DNA from: Halodurantibacterium flavum
GTDB taxonomy: Bacteria > Pseudomonadota > Alphaproteobacteria > Rhodobacterales > Rhodobacteraceae
Assembly: GCF_042681825.1 (NCBI RefSeq)
Contig: NZ_JBHUGH010000001.1
Location: 317,921-381,920 of the forward strand
Direction of reading: 5' to 3'
DNA length: 64,000 nucleotides
This document shows positions 51,880 through 60,123 of the stretch, piece after piece. Position 1 is the first letter of the stretch, and each line of letters opens with the position of its first letter. Below the pieces are notes generated by a model. It was given only the letters and a program-made list of their open reading frames with translations, had not been told where the DNA came from and searched no databases. The position numbers were made by a program, and so were the translations under genes.

Positions 51880-52601
51880 AACTTGGCGACTTCAAGGCAC
51901 TTACGTTCGATGTCTATGGCACCCTGATCGACTGGGAAAGCGGGATGGTGGCGGGGCTGAAGCCGTTGACGGACCGCCTGACGCAAGAAGTGTCACGGAA
52001 CGCGGTGCTGGAGACCCACGCCCGGCATGAAAGTGCGCAGCAGGCACAGACGCCGGGGCGGAGGTATTCGGAGCTGCTCGCCACTGTCTATCGGCGCATC
52101 GCCGAGGAATGGGGCCTGAGCGTCACCTGGGACGAATGCATGCGCTATGGCGACAGCGTCGGGAACTGGCCCGCCTTTCCGGACAGCGCCGACGCGCTGG
52201 CCTATCTCAAGCAGCACTACAAGCTCGTGGTCCTGTCAAACGTGGACAACCGGAGTTTCGCCGCGTCCAATGATCGACTTGGCGTGGACTTCGATGCTGT
52301 CTATACGGCCGAGGATGTGGGAAGCTTCAAGCCGAACGACGCGAATTTCGACTACATGCTCCGCAACCTGAACTCGCTCGGTTTGACCAAACCCGATATT
52401 CTCCACACTGCCGAAAGCATGTTTCACGATCACAAGCCGGCGAATCGACACGGGCTCGCATCGGCATGGATCTATCGCCGCCATGCGGACGAAGGCTTTG
52501 GCGCGACGATGCATCCCGGCGAAAGCCCAAGCTATGACTTCCGGTTCAACAGCATGGCGGAAATGGCCGCTGCCCATCAGGCTGAGATACGCGGCCAGTA
52601 G
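51876..52601 (+). CDS. Haloacid dehalogenase type II (HAD superfamily)
   Basis: A 241-residue HAD hydrolase. Motif I is LTFDVYGTLIDW with nucleophile D11, motif II VVLSNVD, and the downstream lysine and acidic motif is SFKPNDANFDYML. The DxYGTL form is that of L-2-haloacid dehalogenases, which replace a halogen on short carboxylates, though many members act on other substrates. The ATG at 51876 follows AAAAGGAG and overlaps the GAF gene. It may process the carboxylate taken up by the TRAP importer. Confidence 0.87.
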   Translation: MKLGDFKALTFDVYGTLIDWESGMVAGLKPLTDRLTQEVSRNAVLETHARHESAQQAQTPGRRYSELLATVYRRIAEEWGLSVTWDECMRYGDSVGNWPAFPDSADALAYLKQHYKLVVLSNVDNRSFAASNDRLGVDFDAVYTAEDVGSFKPNDANFDYMLRNLNSLGLTKPDILHTAESMFHDHKPANRHGLASAWIYRRHADEGFGATMHPGESPSYDFRFNSMAEMAAAHQAEIRGQ

Positions 52602-52678
52602 CGCCCCCGGCTATCCGCTTGTCGCTGCGTCGACCGAAAACGCGTAGTCTCGGGCCGCACCAAACGAAAAGGAGCGAC

Positions 52679-53356
52679 ATGACCCTGCAGAAGCCATCAC
52701 CCACCCCGCCGCCCGGAAAGCAGCGCCGCCGGACGCAGGCGGAACGCTCCGCCGAAATGCGTGAGAAAGCCTGCATCGCCACGCTCCAGGCCCTGACAGA
52801 CGTTGGCTATGAGAGGATCTCGACCAAGCTGATCGCCGACCGGGCCGAAGTGTCGCGCGGGGCACTGACGCACCACTTTCCGATGCGCAACGACCTTCTT
52901 GTGGCGGCGTTCGAGTATCTGGTCAACGGGTGGGAAAAGAACTGGCCCTTCAACGCGGAGCCGTCGCTTCCGCGGCTGAGCATCGAGGAACTTATAGATG
53001 CTCTCTGGGAGCGGCTCTTTTCCACCGAACATTACATGGCCGCGATGGAACTGATGCTGGCTGCCCGGATGGACAGCGATCTCGGCCAGCGCCTGCGCGA
53101 GGTCCAACTGCGTTGGAGCGCGATCCGTGACAAGATCGCGGCCCGCATCCTTGGCGTGGCGACGGAAGACGAAAAGAACCACCTGTTTCTGCAACTCAAC
53201 CTGTGCCTGCTTCGCGGGATTGCGGTTCACAAGAGCTTTGACACCGATCCTTCGGTGGATCTGAAACTTCTGGCGCTCTGGAAGGATATCGTGCGTGGAC
53301 AAAAGGTTATCCACATGCCCGGAACGGGACGCCAGAACGACAGGTCGTCCGCGTGA
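52679..53356 (+). CDS. TetR family transcriptional regulator
   Basis: A 225-residue regulator. The N-terminal HTH reads REKACIATLQALTDVGYERI and STKLIADRAEVSRGALTHHF. An all-helical ligand domain follows. The ATG at 52679 has AAAAGGAG upstream, and a 20-residue longer frame is not used. It lies 77 bp after the dehalogenase and is the only dedicated regulator in this cluster, so it probably controls the divergent TRAP operons. Confidence 0.88.
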   Translation: MTLQKPSPTPPPGKQRRRTQAERSAEMREKACIATLQALTDVGYERISTKLIADRAEVSRGALTHHFPMRNDLLVAAFEYLVNGWEKNWPFNAEPSLPRLSIEELIDALWERLFSTEHYMAAMELMLAARMDSDLGQRLREVQLRWSAIRDKIAARILGVATEDEKNHLFLQLNLCLLRGIAVHKSFDTDPSVDLKLLALWKDIVRGQKVIHMPGTGRQNDRSSA

Positions 53357-53591
53357 TCCTGCCGGGCTCCGCCGCGCCGGGTGCTTCCCGAAGGTCTGCC
53401 GGGCGACATCTCCGCAATGCATCTGACGCGGTCCGACGAGTTGCCATGGTCATGCCAAACGGACTTGCGAGGCCTGTTCCGGATATGCATCGATCGGGCG
53501 CGGATCCGTCCTGGCCTCGCCGCCGCCGCGTGCCGGTCGAGCAGTCTGAAATTCGCGCCGCTGACATCTTCCTGAAGTATAGAGAAAGCTG

Positions 53592-54356
53592 ATGCCTGCA
53601 CCACAAAACACGTTCAAGCGCCGGCTTCTGGCCCGCGAAACACAGATTGGTCTCTGGCTCAGCCTGGGGGATGCCAGTGTCGCGGAACTGGCCGCGCGCA
53701 CGGGCTTTGACTGGCTGGTGATCGACGCCGAACATGGGCCCAACGGCCTGCGCGAGGTGCTGGCCCAGCTGCGGGCCATCGGCGAGCGAGGGGCGCATCC
53801 GGTGGTGCGCGTGCGCGACGACGACCGTGCGGTGATCAAGCAGATGCTGGATCTGGGCGCCCAGACCATCCTCATCCCGATGATCGAGAGCGGCGCGCAG
53901 GCGCGGCAAGCGGTGCAGTCCGTCTTTTACCCGCCGGTCGGGGTGCGGGGCATCGGCGCGGCGCTGGCGCGCGCGTCGGGGTTCGGGGCAGAGAGTGACT
54001 ATCTCGAAAGCGCGAATGACGAGGTCTGCCTGTTGCTGCAGGTCGAAAGCCGGGCAGGGCTGGAGGCGCTTGATGATATCCTTGCCGTCGAAGGGGTCGG
54101 TGGCGTCTTTATAGGTCCCGGCGATCTCTCTGCCACCATGGGGCACCGCGGCAACCCGGATCATCCGGAGGTGCAGGCTGCTATAGACGATGCGATTGCG
54201 CGCATTCGGGCCGCAGGGGTCGCGGCGGGCATTCTCACCTGGAACGCGGATCTGGCCCGGGCCTATGCCAAAGCCGGAATCGACTTCCTTGCTGTCGGTT
54301 CAGACGTCACGACGCTGCGCAATGGGTTATTGGCACTGCGGCGCGGCTTTGCGTAA
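53592..54356 (+). CDS. HpcH/HpaI family aldolase
   Basis: A 254-residue class II (metal-dependent) aldolase. Motifs are WLVIDAEHGPNGLREVLAQL, the metal/arginine region VVRVRDDD, the substrate loop IPMIESGAQARQAV and GVFIGPGDLSATMGHRGNPD, all typical of HpaI/GarL-type 2-keto-3-deoxy-acid aldolases that split 4-hydroxy-2-oxo acids to pyruvate. It is separated from the TetR gene by 235 bp without a gene. It is likely the final step of the pathway fed by the TRAP importer (inference). Confidence 0.88.
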   Translation: MPAPQNTFKRRLLARETQIGLWLSLGDASVAELAARTGFDWLVIDAEHGPNGLREVLAQLRAIGERGAHPVVRVRDDDRAVIKQMLDLGAQTILIPMIESGAQARQAVQSVFYPPVGVRGIGAALARASGFGAESDYLESANDEVCLLLQVESRAGLEALDDILAVEGVGGVFIGPGDLSATMGHRGNPDHPEVQAAIDDAIARIRAAGVAAGILTWNADLARAYAKAGIDFLAVGSDVTTLRNGLLALRRGFA

Positions 54357-54736
54357 TTATTGTATGCGTCGAACCCGTCAGCGGATGCGGCAGGCGGGCT
54401 TTGATGGCCCCGCATCGCGATGGTTATGTGATCCCGCTCCTCGCCAAAGTCGTGGACATACGGGATCGTCTTCGCCCGGTACCTTTTACAGCGTTGCCTT
54501 CTTCCCTGGTTACAGCGTTGCCTTCTTCTCTGGCATTGGGCCGTCATAGAACCCATCTGGGTCGGGCGTCTTTAATGTTGCGCTTTCACCCTGCAGAAAC
54601 GTTATTGGAGCAACGCGATTTTGCCACAACATAATTATTGACTTGAATACGATGATGTTTTTTTGTACCGCCTGTTGCGGTCCCGCGGAGCGGTTGCTGC
54701 ACGACAGGTAGAACAGGAACCAAGGGAAAGGCCGTG
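54357..54736. other. Intergenic stretch of 380 bp with a tandem repeat
   Basis: No recognisable gene. It holds the 24-bp tandem repeat at 54486-54533 and a relatively AT-rich segment (54600-54665) that may be the promoter of the gene at 54737. A weak -35-like TTGACT at about 54639 has no good -10 partner. Confidence 0.45.
54486..54533. repeat. 24-bp tandem direct repeat, two copies
   Basis: Copies at 54486-54509 and 54510-54533 (both begin TTACAGCGTTGCC) differ at one position (CCC versus CTC). Two head-to-tail copies without spacers rule out CRISPR. They could be a replication slippage product or paired binding sites. Confidence 0.8.
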
Positions 54737-55093
54737 ATGGAACACACTCCGAACGTGGTTACAGAAGATGGGCTGCGGAGCCTGCTTGCAGATGGCTACC
54801 ACCTCGAGGTGGTCTGCACGGAGGGGGCCGAGAAGCGCCACAACAGCTGGTACGGCATATGGGTCGCGCGCGCGGTCGCGGAAGACGGCCGGCCTGACAA
54901 GATGCTCGTCACCAGCCGCAGCGTCCTCAAGCTGCGAGAGTTCAAGACCATCGTCGGCCTTGTCAGCTTTCTCGCCGAGATGGGATGCACGACGGCCAGT
55001 ATTCCGCTCGTCGAGGGCGGCCGCGAACGTCACGCCGCGTCCGGCCGCGTGGCAGAGCGGCGGACCGGCCCGGTTCTCGTCAAGGACGAGTGA
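54737..55093 (+). CDS. Hypothetical protein, 118 residues
   Basis: A 118-residue soluble protein that I do not recognise. It has a mixed alpha/beta appearance, with motifs DGYHLEVVCTEGAEKRHNSW and FKTIVGLVSFLAEMGCTTAS and a basic, arginine-rich C-terminus (ERRTGPVLVKDE). AAGGGAAAGG precedes the tandem GTG-ATG start. There is no signal peptide or membrane span. It stands alone, 234 bp before the Gfo/Idh gene, in a region with less typical codon use. Confidence 0.55.
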   Translation: MEHTPNVVTEDGLRSLLADGYHLEVVCTEGAEKRHNSWYGIWVARAVAEDGRPDKMLVTSRSVLKLREFKTIVGLVSFLAEMGCTTASIPLVEGGRERHAASGRVAERRTGPVLVKDE

Positions 55094-55327
55094 CTGCGCG
55101 CTCCCACTTGTCGTCGCATTGGGTACAGGCGCTTGTTCCGTGCGTCCCGGCCCCAATGCACAGACTGGGGCCGATGGCTTCATCTTCCAGATCGCCTCGT
55201 CCTCTTTGCAGCGCCGAAGTCTTTCTTGAGGGGCGGAGTCCTGCGGACGATCTGCTGTATGATCAATGTCGGCTTCAAGGCAGGCCGGTTGGCCCGCTAG
55301 GACCTCTTCTGAAAGAACGGACGCGTC

Positions 55328-56332
55328 ATGAAAATATCGATCATCGGACTTGGCATGGCTCTGGCCCCGCATATGGCCAGTATCAACGATCTTCTCGGTC
55401 GCGTCACCTTGGCTCATGCCGTCGCCAGAAGCGCTGAACGGCGGGACGCGTTCGAAGCAGAATATCGCCGTGCAGCGTCGGATGACCTGAATACCGCGAT
55501 ATCCGATCCTGCCGTTGATGCCGTCATACTGCTCACACCGCCTGATAGTCATCGGGAGCTCGGCACTCGCATCCTTCAGGGCGGAAAGCACCTGATTATC
55601 GAAAAGCCAGCCGGATTAACAACCGATGACACGCGCGCTCTTGCTGCGCTGGCGAAGGATAAAGGCTTGCTGGTGGCGCCTGTTCTGCAGCATCGGTTTC
55701 GTCCCTCGGTTCGGGCTGCTGCGCAACTTGTGGGGTCGGGAGAGCTCGGGATGCTCTGCGGGGCAACTTGCCTGATCCCGTGGTGGCGTTCACAGTCCTA
55801 CTACGACGAGCCGGGGCGAGGCAGCTTTGCCCGCGATGGCGGCGGTGTCTTGCTGACGCAGGCAATCCACACACTCGACGTGCTGCGCGCTCTTTCCGGA
55901 GGCATGAGAATCAAGGCTGCGCAGGTTGCGACAACCGCGCTTCATCGCATGGAAGGAGAGGATGTAGTTTGCGCCCTGGCCGAATTTGGACCGGGCGCCG
56001 CGCCGGGCACGATCATGGCGACGACTGCCGGATATCCCGGCTTCCCGGAGACCATGACACTCATATTCGAGCATGCGACGCTTCGACTGGGCGAGGCGAA
56101 GATGCAGGCGTTCTACCATGACGGCCGTGTTAATGAGGTAAGAGACGCAGGCGGCGGCGGGAATGCCGACCCGATGGCCTTCCATCACACTGACCATACG
56201 ACACTTCTTTCGGCCTTCTGCGACGCGGTGGAGGGACGTGCAGCCCTTCAGGTTGATCTGACCGACGTTGTCCGTACGCGTGAGTTGATCGACCAGATCC
56301 TGGCTTTCGGCAACACGGAGCTACAGGGCTGA
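55328..56332 (+). CDS. Gfo/Idh/MocA family oxidoreductase
   Basis: A 334-residue NAD(P)-dependent dehydrogenase. The Rossmann start is MKISIIGLGMALAPHM, with LLTPPDSH and the EKP motif as LIIEKPAGL. A C-terminal substrate domain includes GVLLTQAIHTLDVLRAL. ATG at 55328. It is convergent with the LacI gene at 56366 and adjacent to the GH88/TRAP locus, so it may oxidise a sugar or uronate derived from it. It is not close to the Gfo/Idh protein at 6690. Confidence 0.86.
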   Translation: MKISIIGLGMALAPHMASINDLLGRVTLAHAVARSAERRDAFEAEYRRAASDDLNTAISDPAVDAVILLTPPDSHRELGTRILQGGKHLIIEKPAGLTTDDTRALAALAKDKGLLVAPVLQHRFRPSVRAAAQLVGSGELGMLCGATCLIPWWRSQSYYDEPGRGSFARDGGGVLLTQAIHTLDVLRALSGGMRIKAAQVATTALHRMEGEDVVCALAEFGPGAAPGTIMATTAGYPGFPETMTLIFEHATLRLGEAKMQAFYHDGRVNEVRDAGGGGNADPMAFHHTDHTTLLSAFCDAVEGRAALQVDLTDVVRTRELIDQILAFGNTELQG

Positions 56333-56365
56333 AGCGCACACAACTCCTGTTGCCGTCCTTCCCGT

Positions 56366-57445
56366 TCAGCGCCTCGGGCCGCCGCTCGACGCTCGCACGA
56401 TCAGTTCCACCCCCAGGCCAATCCGACGAACCGGACCCCCATTGGCGGCGAAATCGACAAGCGTTTCGACAGCCGTGGTGCCAAGGTGCCGACGGTCGAT
56501 TTGCATGCTGGTCAGCGGCGGCGAGGAATGGGCGCCCACCGCAAGCCCGTCGAAGCCGACAAGCGCAATGTCCCCCGGCACCGAGAGACCATGTGCCTGA
56601 ATGGCCTGAAGCGCGCCGAGTGCCACAGCGTCAGATACGCACACAAGTGCAGACGGCGGGACGGGGCGACGGCGCAGGAAGCTCGTCACCACGCGGTGCG
56701 CCTCGATCCCGAAGTAAGCGGGTGAGCCCAGGTCCAGAAGGTGTGTGTCCGGATCATACTCGATGCCGGCCTCGGCCAGCGCGTCGCAGAAACCCTCCAG
56801 CCGCCGGCGAATGGATTCACGGTAGACATGCGTCACGTGCACGATATCGCGGTGCCCAAGCTCGATCAGGTGGCGCGTCGCTGCCCAACCGCCGAAGTGG
56901 TAGTCGGGCGACACACTCGGAAGAAGCATCCGGCGGTCCATGCCGTTGACGATCACCGCCGGCAGCCCCGAGGCCGTGATCGCCGCCAGTAACTGCGGAT
57001 AGTCGATGCCCATCAGGATCACAGCGTCCGTTTCGGGGGGCAGATCCGGCGCCGTGAACTGCGGGCCCTCGTCAACCATCTGAACGATGATCTTTATACC
57101 GCGCGCTTCGGCTTGCTGAACGATCCCATCGATGATTTCCTGGTAGAAGGCATCGTTGCTGACCATGCGCCCGAGTGTGATCAATGCGGCGCAGCTGATC
57201 TGGCCCGCCTGACTCCTTGCTCCGCGCTCCTGATAGCCAAGCTCCTCGGCGGCCTTCATGACGCGCTCGCGGCTTCGCGCGCTGACACCTTCGCGGTGGT
57301 TCAGAGCCTTGGAAACAGCCGCGACAGAGACGCCTGCCGCCGTTGCGATATCGCGCAGCGTGGGCCCTTGCAGCCGCCTTTGTGGCACATCCTCGGTCAT
57401 CATGCCCGCCCGGACGCCAGTTCGGGTTTCGCCTCTGTCATCCAT
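56366..57445 (-). CDS. LacI family transcriptional regulator
   Basis: A 359-residue regulator. The HTH is TLRDIATAAGVSVAAVSKAL, with hinge YQERGARSQAGQISCAALIT, followed by a sugar-binding-type effector domain (VSDAVALGALQAIQ, VPGDIALVGFDGL). The ATG at 57445 has GGAG about 10 bases upstream; ATG at 57403/57400 is an alternative with no ribosome site. It is divergent from the GH88 gene and probably controls the uronate locus through the repeats at 57551-57569. Confidence 0.87.
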   Translation of the reverse strand: MDDRGETRTGVRAGMMTEDVPQRRLQGPTLRDIATAAGVSVAAVSKALNHREGVSARSRERVMKAAEELGYQERGARSQAGQISCAALITLGRMVSNDAFYQEIIDGIVQQAEARGIKIIVQMVDEGPQFTAPDLPPETDAVILMGIDYPQLLAAITASGLPAVIVNGMDRRMLLPSVSPDYHFGGWAATRHLIELGHRDIVHVTHVYRESIRRRLEGFCDALAEAGIEYDPDTHLLDLGSPAYFGIEAHRVVTSFLRRRPVPPSALVCVSDAVALGALQAIQAHGLSVPGDIALVGFDGLAVGAHSSPPLTSMQIDRRHLGTTAVETLVDFAANGGPVRRIGLGVELIVRASSGGPRR

Positions 57446-57550
57446 CGTCTTCAAGCTCCGCCTGACGCCGCGCATGCGCTGCCTGGCCGATCTTAACATC
57501 TGCAGCGGTCGTCACAACAGGAACGAAACCCTGGATGGAAACAAACTGAA

Positions 57551-57569
57551 AGTTTCGATAGTTTCGAAA
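57551..57569. promoter_or_regulatory. Operator-like repeats between the LacI and GH88 genes
   Basis: AGTTTCGA occurs twice, at 57551 and 57560 (9-bp period). The second copy extends into the palindrome TTTCGAAA (57562-57569). This lies about 105 bp upstream of the LacI start and 195 bp upstream of the GH88 start, as expected for a shared LacI operator. Which gene's promoter it overlaps is unclear. Confidence 0.4.
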
Positions 57570-57764
57570 AAACATTGACGGCTTTACCTCCATCGAGTTA
57601 GATCGCAGCAGGAGGAGATGAGGCGCCGCGGAGAGCCGCGGCCTGCATCCCGAGAATTTAGATCGTCCGGTCCTTCATCCAGTGAGGGCCGGCTGTGAAT
57701 GTCCGGAGGTGCGTGCTTCCGGCCGCCGTCGGCGCTGCCGGCGCGCGTCAGGAGGAATATAAGC

Positions 57765-58997
57765 TTGGACCGACTTTTCCCCCGTCGTGACGATGCAAAG
57801 GTGTCACATGTCCCGGCAGCCGGGACCGCCGAACTTGCCACGGCAATCCTTGAGGACATCCTCTCCAGCTTGTCTCGCAACAGCCGCATCGTGGGCCCGC
57901 GCAATCCCATGGTCGGCGGGCACAAGGACGCCATCTGGCGCTATCCGGACAATGGCTATTTCTGGACCGACTCCTTCTTCACCGGGGAGTTGTGGCTGGC
58001 CTACATGATCACGGGTCAGTCCGAGTTCCGCAACTTTGCCCGGATGCGCGTCACGCATCTTGAGCGTCTGCTGCACACGCCGCTCTGGCTCAGCCATGAT
58101 CTGGGTTTTCTGTACAGCCTTAGTGCCGTCGCCGATTACAAACTGACCCGCTCCTCCGAGGCTCGGCGCCTGGCGCTGCAGGCCGCGGATGCGCTGCGGG
58201 CGCGGTTCAACTGGGCCGGAAACTATCTGCTGGCCTGGACCGCGGATGGCCAGTCGCCCGAGCACGCGGCGAAAGTGCAAGCCAAGATGATTATCGACTC
58301 GGTCCAGAACCTGCCGTTGCTGCTCTGGGCGCATGAGGAAACCGGCATCGAATCCTACCGCGATGTGGCACTGAGGCATGCGGATTCGCTGGCCCAGCAC
58401 ATCGTGCGCCCCGACTTCAGCACGTATCACACCTTCGACTTCGACCCTGCGACGGGCAAGCCTGTCGGCGGGAAGACCTGGCAGGGACGTGCGGACGAAT
58501 CCTGCTGGAGCCGCGGCCAGGCTTGGGCAATTCACGGATTTGCCCAGCTTGCCGAAATCACGGGTGAACTTCGTTTCCACCAGCTTGCGGCCAAGCTTGC
58601 CGATCATGCGCTCGATCAGCTTGGCTCCGATCCCGTTCCCGTGTGGGATTATCGGCTGCCCGAGGGGGCCGAGCGCTTCAAGGACAGTTCCGCAGGTTCG
58701 ATCACCTCGGCAGGGCTTTTCACGATTGCCGACATCTATCAGCGGACTGGCGATGTTGGGCGGGCGGATCGTTACCGCAAGGCCGCGCTCTGGATGCTCC
58801 AAGGGCTGCGCGAGAACCACGACCTTACGCGCGACCTGGCTGCGCAGGGCCTGCTGTCGGGCGGCGCTTCGGATGTGCCCCGCGCCGAGCGGTCCGGCGA
58901 GAGGTATCTCACCGATGCGATGCTGCCCTACGGCGACTACTACTACTTCGAGGCCGTCCTGCGCGCCCTCGGGCATCGCGAGTTTTTCTGGCACTAA
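57765..58997 (+). CDS. Unsaturated glucuronyl hydrolase (glycoside hydrolase family 88)
   Basis: A 410-residue enzyme. Two catalytic-type aspartates lie in LSHDLGFLY (D112) and KMIIDSVQNLPLLLW (D178). The family block DESCWSRGQAWAIHGFAQL and NGYFWTDSFFTGELWLAY are also present. It removes the 4,5-unsaturated uronic acid from oligosaccharides made by polysaccharide lyases. I prefer a TTG start at 57765 because AGGAGG lies 9 bases upstream; the ATG at 57699 has no ribosome site. No signal peptide is seen, so it acts on imported oligosaccharides. Confidence 0.88.
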   Translation: MDRLFPRRDDAKVSHVPAAGTAELATAILEDILSSLSRNSRIVGPRNPMVGGHKDAIWRYPDNGYFWTDSFFTGELWLAYMITGQSEFRNFARMRVTHLERLLHTPLWLSHDLGFLYSLSAVADYKLTRSSEARRLALQAADALRARFNWAGNYLLAWTADGQSPEHAAKVQAKMIIDSVQNLPLLLWAHEETGIESYRDVALRHADSLAQHIVRPDFSTYHTFDFDPATGKPVGGKTWQGRADESCWSRGQAWAIHGFAQLAEITGELRFHQLAAKLADHALDQLGSDPVPVWDYRLPEGAERFKDSSAGSITSAGLFTIADIYQRTGDVGRADRYRKAALWMLQGLRENHDLTRDLAAQGLLSGGASDVPRAERSGERYLTDAMLPYGDYYYFEAVLRALGHREFFWH

Positions 58998-59028
58998 TCG
59001 TGCCGCATTTTCCGAGGGAGGAAACAAC

Positions 59029-60018
59029 ATGACGTTCAAGACAGCTTCGGCGGCACTTGCCACAGCCATCACGCTGATCGCGGGCAGCGCCAGCGCCGAG
59101 ACGTTCCGGATCGCGACGAATGCGCCGGACACCGCGGGCCCCGGCCTGCTTTTGCAGGAATTTGCGGATGCGGTCGCCGAGCGCACCGAGGGCCGCGTGA
59201 GCTTCGAGATCTTTGCGAACGGCGTTCTGGGGGATCAGACCGAGTATTTCCAGCAGCTGCAGTCCGGCGTGGTCGATCTTGGTCTCGTCAACAGCGCCAC
59301 CCTGGAGAACATCCTGCCCGCCATCGGCGTCATCAATCTGCCCTACATGTTCCGTACGAAAGAGGAATACGGTGAGGTGATGTCCGATCCGGAGCTGACC
59401 GAGCTGCTGTTCCAAGGTGCCGAACAACAGAACTTTCTGCCGCTCGGCTTCCTGTCGAACGGGTTCCGCAGCCTCTACACCACCAGGCCTGTGACCTCGA
59501 TCGAGGATCTGCGTGGCATGAAGATCCGCACCATGTCCAGCAACACCTATATCGAGATGCTCACGCTGTTCGGCGCCGCCCCGACGCCAATGGCCTTCGG
59601 CGACGTCTACCCCGCGCTGCAGCAGGGCGTCATCGACGGCGCGGAAGGCACGCTGAGCACGCTATATGACCTCAACTTCGGGCAGGCCGCGAAATACGGC
59701 ATCAATACCGAGCAGACACGCCTTACGGACTTCGTCGTCACCAGCGTCGATTTCCGCAACGCCATCTCCGCCGAGGACTACGAGATCGTGCGCGAAGAGT
59801 TCGGGAACATCAGCCAGAAGTCGCTCGACGTTATTGACGAGGCCTTCGCCGCCAGCGCGCAGCGCGCTGTCGGCGAATTCGGCGTCACCATCACCGACAT
59901 CGACAAGACCGCTTTCATCGAAGCGGTGCAGCCGATGTACGCCGCGGCAGCTCAGGACGATGCCAAGCGCACCGTTATTGAAAAGATCTTCGCAATGACG
60001 GACCGCGAGCTGCAGTAA
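59029..60018 (+). CDS. TRAP transporter substrate-binding protein DctP
   Basis: A 329-residue periplasmic protein with a Sec signal peptide (MTFKTASAALATAITLIAGS, cleavage after ASA). The mature start is ETFRIATNAPDTAGPG and the ligand-site block is IEDLRGMKIRTMSSNTYIEM, with the conserved arginine that contacts a carboxylate. GGGAGGAA precedes the ATG at 59029. It follows the GH88 gene by 31 bp, so the ligand is probably a uronate or unsaturated uronide. Upstream in-frame sequence lies inside the GH88 gene and is not coding. Confidence 0.9.
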   Translation: MTFKTASAALATAITLIAGSASAETFRIATNAPDTAGPGLLLQEFADAVAERTEGRVSFEIFANGVLGDQTEYFQQLQSGVVDLGLVNSATLENILPAIGVINLPYMFRTKEEYGEVMSDPELTELLFQGAEQQNFLPLGFLSNGFRSLYTTRPVTSIEDLRGMKIRTMSSNTYIEMLTLFGAAPTPMAFGDVYPALQQGVIDGAEGTLSTLYDLNFGQAAKYGINTEQTRLTDFVVTSVDFRNAISAEDYEIVREEFGNISQKSLDVIDEAFAASAQRAVGEFGVTITDIDKTAFIEAVQPMYAAAAQDDAKRTVIEKIFAMTDRELQ

Positions 60019-60055
60019 CGGCGGATCGCCGCTGCAGTCGCTTCCGCAATACCGT

Positions 60056-60076
60056 CCGGGGCTGCGAGCGCCCCGG
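60056..60076 (+). promoter_or_regulatory. GC-rich stem-loop after dctP (uronate TRAP operon)
   Basis: Perfect 7-bp inverted repeat CCGGGGC / GCCCCGG with a 7-nt loop, 37 bp after the dctP stop and 47 bp before the dctQM start. No T-run. Confidence 0.5.
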
Positions 60077-60123
60077 GCCACATCATCAACAGCACCGCTT
60101 GCGTCTTGGGCGAGGATGCCACA

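Noticed and set aside
54486..54533. Possible CRISPR repeats
   Set aside because: Only two copies, directly adjacent with no spacers, and no cas genes in the window.
58378..60018. 546-codon frame extending the uronate DctP upstream
   Set aside because: The extension overlaps GH88 out of frame; signal peptide and ribosome site fix the start at 59029.
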